Assembly: GCF_018622995.1 (NCBI RefSeq) | Contig: NZ_CP076022.1 | Location: 310,001-374,000 of the forward strand | Length of the DNA stretch: 64,000 nucleotides | Source of the DNA: Arthrobacter jiangjiafuii | Lineage (GTDB): Bacteria; Actinomycetota; Actinomycetes; Actinomycetales; Micrococcaceae | Direction: 5' to 3' | In this document: piece by piece, positions 35,801-43,245 of the stretch | How the letters are laid out: each line of letters opens with the position of its first letter | Position numbering within the stretch: position 1 is the first letter of the stretch | Program-made: the position numbers and the translations under genes | Notes under the pieces: generated by a model | Database searches by the model: none | The model's input: only the letters and a program-made list of their open reading frames with translations | Told to the model about the DNA's origin: nothing

Positions 35801-37787
35801 CGATCCGCCAACTGGTCGCGCCCAGGGCGAAAATGTCTCCGACCCGGGACTCGTAGACCATCTCCTCGTCGAGCTCACCGACGCGGCGGCTGTTTTTCCC
35901 CTCGGAATCGCCGACCAGGTACACGCCGAACAGGCCGCGGTCCGGAATGGTTCCGCCGGAGGTGACGGCCAGGCGCTGCGCCCCCGGACGTCCGGTGATG
36001 GTGCCTTCGGTGCGGTCCCAGACAATGCGGGGGCGCAGCTCGGCGAACTCGTCGGAGGGGTAGCGTCCGGCCAACAGATCCAGGGTGGCGTCGAACGCCG
36101 ACCGCGGCAGGCCGGCGAAGGGCGCAGACCGCCGGACGACGTCGAACCATTCCTCCACATCGATGGAACCCAGTGCCGCTGCCGCAACGGTCTGCTGGGC
36201 GAGGATATCCAGCGGATTGGCGGGGATGAAGAGAGGCTCAATCTGCCCGGCCAGCATCCGCTCGGCGACAACGGCGGAGTTGAGCAGGTCGCCGCGGTGC
36301 TTGGGAAACAAAACGCCCTGGGACGTTTCCCCGACCTGGTGTCCGGCGCGGCCCACCCGCTGCAGGCCGCTGGCCACCGAGGGCGGGGATTCGACCTGGA
36401 CCACCAGGTCCACGGCACCCATATCAATGCCCAGTTCCAAGGAGCTGGTCGCGACGACGCAGCGAAGGCGTCCGGATTTCAGGTCATCTTCGATCATGGC
36501 CCGCTGGTCCTTGGACACCGACCCGTGGTGGGCGCGGGCCAGCACGGGGTTATCGTCCTCGACCGCAGCCTGCTCCGGCTCGCGGTACCGGATGGAGACT
36601 CCGGCCTGGGCCATCAGCTGTGCAGGAGGGCGGGCGGGAAGCGTCTGCCCGTCGGTTCCGGTCGCTGCAGAATCGGCCACCGCGAGGGCCGCTGCTTCCT
36701 GGCGGTAGGCATGGATTTCATTGAGCCGTGCCGTCAGCCGTTCCGCCAAGCGGCGCGAATTGGCGAACACGATGGTGGAGCGGTTGGCCTCGATGAGGTC
36801 GACAATCCGTTCCTCGACGTGCGGCCAGATGCTGGCCTGCGGGGCGAAGCCGCCCTCTGCGGTGTCTTCGGCCGCGGGTGCCCCTCCGAGGGCGGACATG
36901 TCCTCCACAGGCACGGTCACGGTGAGGTTCCAGGACTTGGTGGAGGACGGCGCCACGATGTGCACGGGGGCGTTTCCGCCGAGGAACCGGGCCACGGTTT
37001 CATGCGGTTCCACGGTTGCTGACAGGCCGATGCGCTGGACCGGTTTGGGCAGCATCGCGTCCAGCCGGGCCAGGGTTACGGCCAGGTGGGCGCCACGCTT
37101 GGTTCCGGCGACGGCATGGACCTCGTCCACGATGACCGTTTCCACTTCGGCCAGAGTCTCCCTCGCCCGCGAGGTCAGCATGAGGAACAGGGATTCCGGC
37201 GTGGTGATGAGGATGTCCGGCGGTCTGGTCAGCAGCGCCCTGCGCTCATTCTGCGGCGTGTCACCGGAGCGGACCCCGACCGTGATGGCCGGGGCTGGCA
37301 GGCCCAGGCGCTTGGCGGTCTGGGTGATGCCGATGAGCGGTGCGCGCAGGTTCCGTTCAACGTCGACGCCGAGGGCTTTCAGCGGCGAGATGTACAGGAC
37401 TTTGGTCATGCGTTTGGGCTCGGTGCTGCGCTTGCGTCCGGGCGCCTTGGCGGGTTTGGCAGGCTCGACGGGGCCGGGAGCTGCGGAGCCGGAAGCTACC
37501 GGCACGGAAGCCGTGGAAGGAGCCGCAGCCGTTGAATCGGCGGAAACTCCAGGACCGGCAGGTGTGGAAGGAGCAGCGGCTGCCGACGCAATAAAACTGT
37601 CCAGCGCCCAAAGGAAGGCCGCCAAAGTCTTGCCCGACCCGGTGGGGGCAACCACAAGGGCGTTGGATCCTTCGGAGATCGCTTCCCACGCTCCGGCCTG
37701 GGCCGGCGTCGGCGCAGCGAAGGCGCCCTCGAACCACTCCCTGGTGGCGGGCGTGAACTTCTGCAGCACCGACGGTCCCGATGTCAT
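32823..37787 (-). CDS. lhr: Lhr-family ATP-dependent DNA helicase
   Basis: A 1654-residue superfamily 2 helicase. Walker A is APTGSGKTLAAFLWALD (about residues 47-63). A low-complexity Ala/Pro/Ser insertion of about 65 residues follows before KVLYISPLKALGVD. Next come DEVHAV (about 220), LSATV (motif III) and the motif V/VI segment SLELGIDMGAVDLVVQVESP to RVGRAGHQVGE. Beyond about residue 480 are the winged-helix and beta-barrel Lhr core and a large C-terminal domain. Lhr moves 3' to 5' and unwinds RNA:DNA hybrids. ATG 37787 is preferred; one three codons earlier is possible. It overlaps nei2 by 8 bp. Confidence 0.95.
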   Translation of the reverse strand: MTSGPSVLQKFTPATREWFEGAFAAPTPAQAGAWEAISEGSNALVVAPTGSGKTLAAFLWALDSFIASAAAAPSTPAGPGVSADSTAAAPSTASVPVASGSAAPGPVEPAKPAKAPGRKRSTEPKRMTKVLYISPLKALGVDVERNLRAPLIGITQTAKRLGLPAPAITVGVRSGDTPQNERRALLTRPPDILITTPESLFLMLTSRARETLAEVETVIVDEVHAVAGTKRGAHLAVTLARLDAMLPKPVQRIGLSATVEPHETVARFLGGNAPVHIVAPSSTKSWNLTVTVPVEDMSALGGAPAAEDTAEGGFAPQASIWPHVEERIVDLIEANRSTIVFANSRRLAERLTARLNEIHAYRQEAAALAVADSAATGTDGQTLPARPPAQLMAQAGVSIRYREPEQAAVEDDNPVLARAHHGSVSKDQRAMIEDDLKSGRLRCVVATSSLELGIDMGAVDLVVQVESPPSVASGLQRVGRAGHQVGETSQGVLFPKHRGDLLNSAVVAERMLAGQIEPLFIPANPLDILAQQTVAAAALGSIDVEEWFDVVRRSAPFAGLPRSAFDATLDLLAGRYPSDEFAELRPRIVWDRTEGTITGRPGAQRLAVTSGGTIPDRGLFGVYLVGDSEGKNSRRVGELDEEMVYESRVGDIFALGATSWRIEDITHDRVLVSPAFGQPGKLPFWRGDTLGRPVELGRALGAFVREMAGSDDAKAAERLTAVGLDEWAAGNLIAYLREQQQATDVVPNDRSLLVERFHDELGDWRVVLHSPYGMPVHAPWALAVGARLNQRYGLDGSAMASDDGIVLRVPLMEDEPPGAELFLFDPEELESIVTAEVGGSALFASRFRECAARALLLPRQNPGKRSPLWQQRQRSAQLLDVAKKYPTFPIVLETVRECLQDVYDLPALKDIAAGIERREIRLVETTTPSPSPFARSLLFGYVGAFLYEGDSPLAERRAAALSLDPTLLNELLGRAELRELLDARIIAETERELQRLAVDRRARGIEGVADLLRLLGPLTPSEVAERLQPAAETAVEGADSQDLPASLEYASNLLEQLVRSNRALKVGVAGATRYAAIEDAARLRDALGVPLPMGVPLAFIEPVADPLGDLVGRYARTHGPFTAAEAAARLGLGVAVVNATLQRLAGEGRVVEGEFRPAETQILDAAAGVDTTPGAVITIPGAPAGTEWCDVEVLRRLRRRSLAALRSEVEPVDPATYGRFLPVWQNVGSSLRGLDGVATVIDQLSGVPIPASAWEPLILGSRVRNYTPSMLDELTATGEVLWSGTGSLPGNDGWIALHLAENAPLTLAPAADFEPTDLQLQLQNLLSGGGAYFFRQLVDALAAGSPEGSAASDGAVISALWDLVWAGRISNDTFTPVRSLLSGGKTAHKQRAATPRARTARLGRLGRAPGASLTGSSMRLAAGNQPATLRNAPALVAGRWSLLPPVEPDTTIHAHATAELLMDRYGILTRGSVASEGTPGGFGLLYRVLARLEEMGRCRRGYFIEQLGAAQFAVPATVDRLRSFSEDGQLRKSEPTAVALAATDPANPYGAALPWPPLDGGHRPGRKAGALVVLVDGDLALYAERGGKTLLTFTEDPAALELSATALVGIIRRGAAEKMAIEKVNGTEILDTDAARALIHAGFYTTPKGLRYRA

Positions 37788-37869
37788 GGGAACCATTGTT
37801 CCGCACTGCCCCGACACTTTTGGACTGCACCGCGAGGTTTGGCTGCGGGCCGAATTCCTGCCCCTGCCG

Positions 37870-39669
37870 CTATGAAGCCAGGCCTTCGCCGGTCAGGATC
37901 GATCCGGAGCCCACCAACCCCCGGAAGTACAAGTTCCGCAACGGAACGCGGTCCGGATCGACGTAGGCAGGCGGAACAAACCACGGGATGCCCGACTGCA
38001 TTTTGATGAGCCAGTTTTCCTTGTGGATTTCATGGTGGTGGTGCGAGCACAGGAGGACGCCGTTGTCGGTGGAGGTAGGTCCGCCCCGGCTCCAGAAGTC
38101 AATGTGGTGCGCCTCCGTCCACGGTCCGGGAATGGAGCAGCCGGGAAAGGCGCACCCTTGGTCCCGGGCATGGAGAGCTTTCCTCAAGTGGGGTGGAAAG
38201 AGGCGCTGTTCCCGGCCAACATCCAGAATCCGTCCCTCGCCCGAGAGCACTACAGGCAGCAGGTCAGCGTCACAGGCGATCCTCCGCACCGTAGCCGTTG
38301 CTACGGGACCGGCAAACGCAAAGGCCCCTGCGCCAAAGGACCCTGAGCTGAGGGACCCTGCGCCGGGGGACCCTGAACCGAGGCTGAAGCCGGGTACAGG
38401 ATCCGTGGCACCGGACGCGCCTGCTCCTTTGCCTCTGACCCACTCCACCCGGTCCAGGTCAGCAGTGGATTTCAAGGCCGAACCGTAGTCGAGTGACTTC
38501 AGAAGCGAGGCAGCATCAATGGTGACCATGACCTGCGGGCGAAGTCCTCCAGCCGCCGGAACGCCACCGGCAGCCAGAGCAGCTTTCGCAGCATCGACCA
38601 GCCCGCCCAGTAGACGCTGGGGGCGGCTTCGTTGGTCCAGTCTCGAGACTGTACCTGGGTCAGCGGGTGTGCCGTCGATGCCTTCAGCGTGAGGGGGTTC
38701 CGCGTTGACGTTTTCCGGAACACCGCCGCTTCCTTCAGCACCATCTCCGTCTGCAGCGGACGCAGCACGGTCCTGGATCCGAGGACCGGCAGCTGCATTC
38801 ATAACCGTGAGCAGTGTTTCGTGCTGGTCATCGGTGCAATAGATCTTCAAGTGGTTGAGACCGTTCTTCTTCCTGCCGGGAAATATCCCCTGGAAACGGC
38901 GCAGTTCTTCTTCCGACGGCTCCGCGTCGTCCTGGTTCGCCAGCAACACCCAGCGGCGGGCAACCTGCAGCAGAAAGTCCCGGTCCTGGTGTGCAGCGAG
39001 GGCAGCCAGATCCGCCTCCACGACTCCGGCGGTCTCGGCATCGGTGCGGTGCCTGATCTGTTCCACGGCGTCCGATATGACGGCGGCCGCAGCGGAGGAG
39101 ATTGTTCCGGAGGCCAGTTCCCCGCCAAGGGCCGGCAGGGCCGGCGGCAACGGTTGTCCGGTGGCAGTGCTTGACGGCAGCAGGGCGGATGCGAGGTTCA
39201 AACGCCGCTGAGCTTCACCCCGCCCAATGCGCAGGCGGCTGCGGAGATAGTCGGCGGTGGAACGGAACTCGGCATGGACCTTCCCAGCAGCAAATTCGGC
39301 GGTCCCGGCTGCAACGGGATCGCTACCGGGCAGATCCGCCACGTCCGGGACCAAGGCTGCTGCCCGAGTTACGCCCAGCGACGAGGCAACCCGATGGGTT
39401 TCAAGAGCGCCGGCACAGACGATCTGAAGGTATTCGACCGTGCGTGAGATGGCCTCCACCTCGGCAGCGAGGATTGCCGCGGCGCCTGTACTCATCAAAG
39501 CGGCGGCCGACAAGGCGTCGGGTCGGAGAATATCCAGCGCCTCACCGAGTTCCGTCACCGAACCCAGAAAATCCGTGGGATCAGCACGGTCAGCCGAACT
39601 GCCCTCCCAGGGTGGCGCGCCGGATGAGTCCGGTCCTGTGGGTGCATCCACCCCAACTGCTGCTGTCAT
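37870..39669 (-). CDS. DUF222/HNH endonuclease (13E12-type repeat family)
   Basis: A 599-residue protein of a family found in many copies in actinobacteria. The DUF222 helical domain covers about residues 50-400 (RLRIGRGEAQRRLNLASALL, DRDFLLQVARRWVLLANQDD). The HNH nuclease domain is near residue 510: CAFPGCSIPGPWTEAHHIDF, then LLCSHHHHEIHKENW. The HNH metal and catalytic His residues are intact. A Gly/Ser-rich segment (GSGSPGAGSLSSGSFGAG) separates the two parts. The function in cells is not established; mobility or DNA processing is possible. It is upstream of lhr on the same strand with an 82-bp gap. ATG 39669 is taken over longer frames. Confidence 0.88.
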   Translation of the reverse strand: MTAAVGVDAPTGPDSSGAPPWEGSSADRADPTDFLGSVTELGEALDILRPDALSAAALMSTGAAAILAAEVEAISRTVEYLQIVCAGALETHRVASSLGVTRAAALVPDVADLPGSDPVAAGTAEFAAGKVHAEFRSTADYLRSRLRIGRGEAQRRLNLASALLPSSTATGQPLPPALPALGGELASGTISSAAAAVISDAVEQIRHRTDAETAGVVEADLAALAAHQDRDFLLQVARRWVLLANQDDAEPSEEELRRFQGIFPGRKKNGLNHLKIYCTDDQHETLLTVMNAAAGPRIQDRAASAADGDGAEGSGGVPENVNAEPPHAEGIDGTPADPGTVSRLDQRSRPQRLLGGLVDAAKAALAAGGVPAAGGLRPQVMVTIDAASLLKSLDYGSALKSTADLDRVEWVRGKGAGASGATDPVPGFSLGSGSPGAGSLSSGSFGAGAFAFAGPVATATVRRIACDADLLPVVLSGEGRILDVGREQRLFPPHLRKALHARDQGCAFPGCSIPGPWTEAHHIDFWSRGGPTSTDNGVLLCSHHHHEIHKENWLIKMQSGIPWFVPPAYVDPDRVPLRNLYFRGLVGSGSILTGEGLAS

Positions 39670-39871
39670 GGAACCAGTTTTCCGGAGAACACCAGTACCG
39701 ATCCGAAGAACCCTCCAGATGTGGAATGACCTCCAGCGACACTCCTCTGACAACTCCTGTGGAGGACAGGACAGTCGTGGCCCTGAGCGAGCAAATCCGG
39801 CTACTCATCCGGATTCTCCGCCGGCTACTCCGCCCGGGTTCGTCTAGGCCGCCCGGCCCGCCCGGGTGAAA

Positions 39872-40531
39872 CTACCGCTTCTGCAGGGTCCCGACGCTGA
39901 GCAGCTCGACATCGGAGTTGGCACAGGCCAGGGCTTCATGCGCGATAGCCACCGACTCCAGGTCCTCCGGAGGATAAACGAGCAGCTGCGTCGCGGGCTG
40001 GGCCTGGCAGGAATCACCGTAGTTCTGGGCCCGGGTCTCGCGCAGTTCCGCCACTGCCGACTGGCCCGGCTCCAGGACAAGGGAGCCGCCGGCGGCAGGA
40101 CCATCGGTGGAACGGGTAGCAGCGGCGCCGATCTGCTGGCCTGCCGCGTCGAGGTAGGAAACCCCCGGGTAGCCGGGCGCCGCAGTGCAGGGTGCGGCCG
40201 AAACATTGGTCAGGACCAAGGTCCGGTAGACACTGCCTGCAGCGCCGCCGCCGGCAGTGTCTTCCGCGGAGCCCGACAGGAGGGCAGCCGAGCAGGCAAC
40301 AGGGCTGTCCGGCACCGGAGCGGCATCTGTAGGAGAAGGCGTTGGGGCCGGCGAGCTGCGGACGGCACCTCCCGAAGCACTGGGGGAGGCGCTGGCGCTG
40401 GGCGAGGATGAAGAGGGCGACGACGACGGCGCATCATCCTCATCACCGCTGGAGCCGCAGCCGCTGACCGCCAGAACGGCGCCGAGAGCAAGGGCAAATA
40501 CTGAGGAGGATTTCCAAGACCGGGTATTCAT
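39872..40531 (-). CDS. DUF4232 lipoprotein
   Basis: A 219-residue lipoprotein. The signal peptide ends in the lipobox AVSGC with Cys25 as the modified residue. A Ser/Pro/Ala-rich linker with acidic patch (residues 26-90) follows, then a beta-sandwich DUF4232 domain (YRTLVLTNVSAAPCTAAPGY, SLVLEPGQSAVAELRET). DUF4232 proteins are common on actinobacterial surfaces; the role is unknown. It starts 75 bp downstream of the YcnI stop on the same strand, so the two may form an envelope-protein operon. Confidence 0.82.
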   Translation of the reverse strand: MNTRSWKSSSVFALALGAVLAVSGCGSSGDEDDAPSSSPSSSSPSASASPSASGGAVRSSPAPTPSPTDAAPVPDSPVACSAALLSGSAEDTAGGGAAGSVYRTLVLTNVSAAPCTAAPGYPGVSYLDAAGQQIGAAATRSTDGPAAGGSLVLEPGQSAVAELRETRAQNYGDSCQAQPATQLLVYPPEDLESVAIAHEALACANSDVELLSVGTLQKR

Positions 40532-40606
40532 AGCCTCACTTTCTCCGCACCGCCGGGCAGGGTCAAATAAGCCCCGCCCGGCAGGCGGAAAATGACGCCG
40601 CAAACG

Positions 40607-41323
40607 TTACGCTTTGCGGGTCCTGAACAGGGCCACGGCACCCAAGAGAAGCCCCAGCACGCCGGCACCCAGACCCGCATAGCCGGCGACGGCGGCGGCC
40701 TCTACGTCGTCCTCGTCGGCCAGCTGATCCGCGTCATCGGACCCGGACCCGGACCCGTGCCCGCCGCCGTGCCCGTCAGAAGCGTGGGACGCCTCCGTCA
40801 CGGTGATCACCGGAGCGGGGGATTCCAGGTCGGCGTCGGTCTGCCCCTCGGCCGGCAGCTGGGCCCAATCCGTCTCGCCCTCGGCGCAGGACTGCAGAAC
40901 CGGGAAGGCCAGCGTCTCGCCGGCAGCGTCGGGAAGCTTGACGGTCAGCGAGAAGGTGTCGCGGACGCCGTCGGGCAGCGGTTCCTTGGCGGTGAAGACC
41001 ACCTGGCTGGTCCGTGACGCGATGCTCGTACCGTTGTCCAGGACCCGCGGTTCGGCAAAGTCCTCGGTGACCTTGCTGATTGTCCAGCCGGGATGCGCCG
41101 TCGGCGTGGCGTCCGTGACCTGATCCGGAAGAGTGACGGTGACCGCCGTCGTCGGCGAGCCGGAGCAGCCGTGCGAGGTCTCGAAGGTGAGCAGTGCGCT
41201 CTCGCCGGCCGCCGTGGAATCCGGATGGACGTGCACGTGGGCGGAAGCGGCGCCCATTCCGGCAGCCATGAGGACGGCGGTTGCGCCTGCGGCTGTCAGG
41301 GAACGAAGAAGGAGCTGACGCAT
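40607..41323 (-). CDS. YcnI/DUF1775 copper-related envelope protein
   Basis: A 238-residue protein. The signal peptide is residues 1-28, and the predicted mature N-terminus is HVHVHPDSTAAGES, so His29 can form the histidine brace that binds copper in YcnI. HGCSGSPTTAVTVTLP and AHPGWTISKVTED with its conserved Trp are family marks. A His/Gly/Asp-rich linker (SDGHGGGHGSGSGSDD) leads to a C-terminal membrane helix (AGVLGLLLGAVALF) and RTRKA. No CopC/CopD gene follows, which is unusual for this family; a DUF4232 lipoprotein gene comes next instead. AAAGG precedes the ATG. Confidence 0.9.
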   Translation of the reverse strand: MRQLLLRSLTAAGATAVLMAAGMGAASAHVHVHPDSTAAGESALLTFETSHGCSGSPTTAVTVTLPDQVTDATPTAHPGWTISKVTEDFAEPRVLDNGTSIASRTSQVVFTAKEPLPDGVRDTFSLTVKLPDAAGETLAFPVLQSCAEGETDWAQLPAEGQTDADLESPAPVITVTEASHASDGHGGGHGSGSGSDDADQLADEDDVEAAAVAGYAGLGAGVLGLLLGAVALFRTRKA

Positions 41324-41441
41324 GGAGGAGACCTTTCGGGGCGCACGAGGCGCGGCGCTGGCATGGTGGCATGCCGGTGGGGTTGGGGCGCTTCCACTGT
41401 ACCGGGATCACGGGGAGGGGACCCGGAAGGAAAGCCGGCTG

Positions 41442-41897
41442 CTATTCGTGGTGGTACGGGCGTCCGCCGGCGATTTCCTGCGCCCGGTAGACCTGTTCGG
41501 CCAGGATCAGGCGCACCAGCTGATGCGGGAAAACCAGCGGGGAGAGGGACCAGATGAAGTCGGCGCGGTCGTGCACGCTTTGATCCACGCCGTAGGCGCC
41601 GCCAATGATCAGGGTGACGTTGCGGGCGTTGTCCAGCGGCTTCTGCAGTGTCTTGGCGAAGGCCGGAGACGTGATCGCTTTGCCCCGCTCGTCGAGCAGG
41701 ATCACATAGTCGCTGCCGAGCTTGCCCAGCAGCCGCTCGGATTCCTCCTTGCGCGCGGCGTCGCCTTCCCGGGCGGAATGGGGAATGGAGACCCAGGTCA
41801 GGTCGAAGGGCTTTTTCAGCCTCTTCTCATACCGGCGGATGCCGTCGACAACCCAGTCTTCGTGCTTCCGGCCAACCACAAGTACGCGCAATGCCAT
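41442..41897 (-). CDS. rlmH: 23S rRNA (pseudouridine1915-N3)-methyltransferase
   Basis: A 151-residue SPOUT methyltransferase that modifies pseudouridine 1915 of 23S rRNA. VIILLDERGKAITSPAFAKTL and VTLIIGGAYGVDQSVHDRAD (trefoil-knot SAM site) are diagnostic. LSPLVFPHQLVRLILAEQVY and GRPYHHE at the C-terminus match E. coli RlmH. GGAGG lies a few bases before ATG 41897, which marks the start inside a much longer open frame. It is divergent from the patatin gene. Confidence 0.95.
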   Translation of the reverse strand: MALRVLVVGRKHEDWVVDGIRRYEKRLKKPFDLTWVSIPHSAREGDAARKEESERLLGKLGSDYVILLDERGKAITSPAFAKTLQKPLDNARNVTLIIGGAYGVDQSVHDRADFIWSLSPLVFPHQLVRLILAEQVYRAQEIAGGRPYHHE

Positions 41898-41963
41898 GCC
41901 TCCATTGAATACCTCCGGCTCCCCGCGCCGAAAACGAGTGACTGCAATCACCAATCTGGCCAC

Positions 41964-41969
41964 TAGACT
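41964..41969 (+). promoter_or_regulatory. -10 box TAGACT of the patatin gene (leaderless)
   Basis: TAGACT ends 6 nt before ATG 41976, with no ribosome-binding site between. Confidence 0.55.
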
Positions 41970-41975
41970 GCCCGG

Positions 41976-42857
41976 ATGACTGATTCGGTGCGGACGCGGG
42001 CAGTGGTTCTTGGTGGCGGGGGAGTGGCGGGCATCGCCTGGGAAATGGGGGTGCTGGCCACCCTGATGGAGCAGGGCATCGACCTGGACGACGCCGACCT
42101 GGTGGTGGGCACCTCTGCGGGGTCCGTGGTGGGTGCAGTGCTGCGGTTCGGCGTGCTGCGGCAGGTCCTGGCGGCGCAGTTCCGCGAGGATGACCCGGCG
42201 GAAACCGCCATGGAGCAGGGGGAGCTGTCCCACTTCAGCACGGAGGCGTTTATGGACATGATGGCCGACGCCGCCCGCGGCCCGGGTGGCGAGGAGGCCG
42301 CCCGGGCGCGGATCGGCCGGGAAGCCCTGGCTGCGGGTAGAGAGCTCTCCGAAGAGGACTGGGTCACCACGATCCGCTCACTGCTGCCGGCGCAGCAGTG
42401 GCCGGAGCGCCCCTTGCAGATAACGGCGGTAAACGCCGACGACGGCGCGTTCACAGTGTTCGACGCCGCCTCCGGCGTTGACCTGGCGCTGGCCGTGGCG
42501 GCAAGCTGCTGTGTTCCCGGAGCATGGCCGCCGGTCCACATCAACGGCGCCCCGTACATGGACGGCGGAATGCGCTCGGCAACGAACGCGGACATCGCCG
42601 GGGACTATGACAAGGTGCTGGTGCTCTCCTGCGGCCCGGAAGCGCCGGACAGCCCGTTCGGTCCCACGCTGCCGCAGGTGCTGGAGCAGCTGAAGGGTCG
42701 AACGGAGACGTTCCTGATCGACGCCGACGCCGCCAGCCTGGCGGCGTTCGGAACCAACCTCCTGCTTCAGTCCACGCGGAGGCCGTCCGCTGAGGCCGGC
42801 CAGCGGCAGGCGGCCGCCGTCGCGGATGACGTCAAGGCGTTCTGGGGCGCAGACTAG
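41976..42857 (+). CDS. Patatin-like phospholipase
   Basis: A 293-residue lipid acyl hydrolase. The oxyanion loop is VVLGGGGVAGIAWE (about residues 10-23), the nucleophile Ser is in VVGTSAGSVVGA (about 48), and the dyad Asp is in YMDGGMRS (about 196). No signal peptide is present. Patatins release fatty acids from phospholipids or glycerides; the substrate is unknown. The gene is leaderless by its -10 spacing. Its stop overlaps that of the convergent small gene (CTAG, 42854-42857). It is next to the type VII locus, but there is no sign that it belongs to it. Confidence 0.88.
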   Translation: MTDSVRTRAVVLGGGGVAGIAWEMGVLATLMEQGIDLDDADLVVGTSAGSVVGAVLRFGVLRQVLAAQFREDDPAETAMEQGELSHFSTEAFMDMMADAARGPGGEEAARARIGREALAAGRELSEEDWVTTIRSLLPAQQWPERPLQITAVNADDGAFTVFDAASGVDLALAVAASCCVPGAWPPVHINGAPYMDGGMRSATNADIAGDYDKVLVLSCGPEAPDSPFGPTLPQVLEQLKGRTETFLIDADAASLAAFGTNLLLQSTRRPSAEAGQRQAAAVADDVKAFWGAD

Positions 42858-43126
42858 ACCCGCTGAGGCAGCTTGGTCTTGGGCCGGCCCTCGGCCTTGC
42901 CGCCTTCAACGCCGCCGGCAACACCGGTATCGCCGATGTATCTCCGTCCGGAGACCTCGCTCCAGCGGGTGGCGGAGATTTCCTTCCTCACCAGCCAGCG
43001 CCCCTCATCCGCCGATTCAAGGATGACGAGTGTTCCGGACAGGGGTACCTGATAGGAGTACTTCAGCTCTTCGCTGTCCTCGAGCTCCTCTGCAGGCCCC
43101 TCGGCTTTCTGGATGCGTACGGACAT
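42854..43126 (-). CDS. Small hypothetical protein at the end of the type VII operon
   Basis: A 90-residue soluble protein: an acidic N-terminus (QKAEGPAEELEDSEELKY), a beta-rich centre (YQVPLSGTLVILESADEGRW, LVRKEISATRWSEVSGRRYI) and a basic tail (GGKAEGRPKTKLPQRV). I do not recognise it. The gene is on the same strand as the kinase-EssC operon, 119 bp beyond the kinase stop. It could be the last gene of that operon or a separate unit. Confidence 0.6.
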   Translation of the reverse strand: MSVRIQKAEGPAEELEDSEELKYSYQVPLSGTLVILESADEGRWLVRKEISATRWSEVSGRRYIGDTGVAGGVEGGKAEGRPKTKLPQRV

Positions 43127-43245
43127 GGCGGGCCTCCGATGCTGATTGCTGGCCGGCACTCGGGGCATGCCGGTCCTGCCGCCCAGAATAAAGCCCGGGG
43201 AGCAGTGTTGCCCAGACCCCGGCCCTCCCGATCGCCCGGCCCGAA

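Noticed and set aside
33894-37022. A 1042-codon open frame on the plus strand opposite lhr, and similar long frames at 3462-5504, 7255-8634, 43687-45252 and 47733-50096
   Set aside because: They lie antisense to well-recognised genes, show His/Gly/Arg-rich composition typical of the reverse of GC-rich coding DNA, and have no domain similarity.
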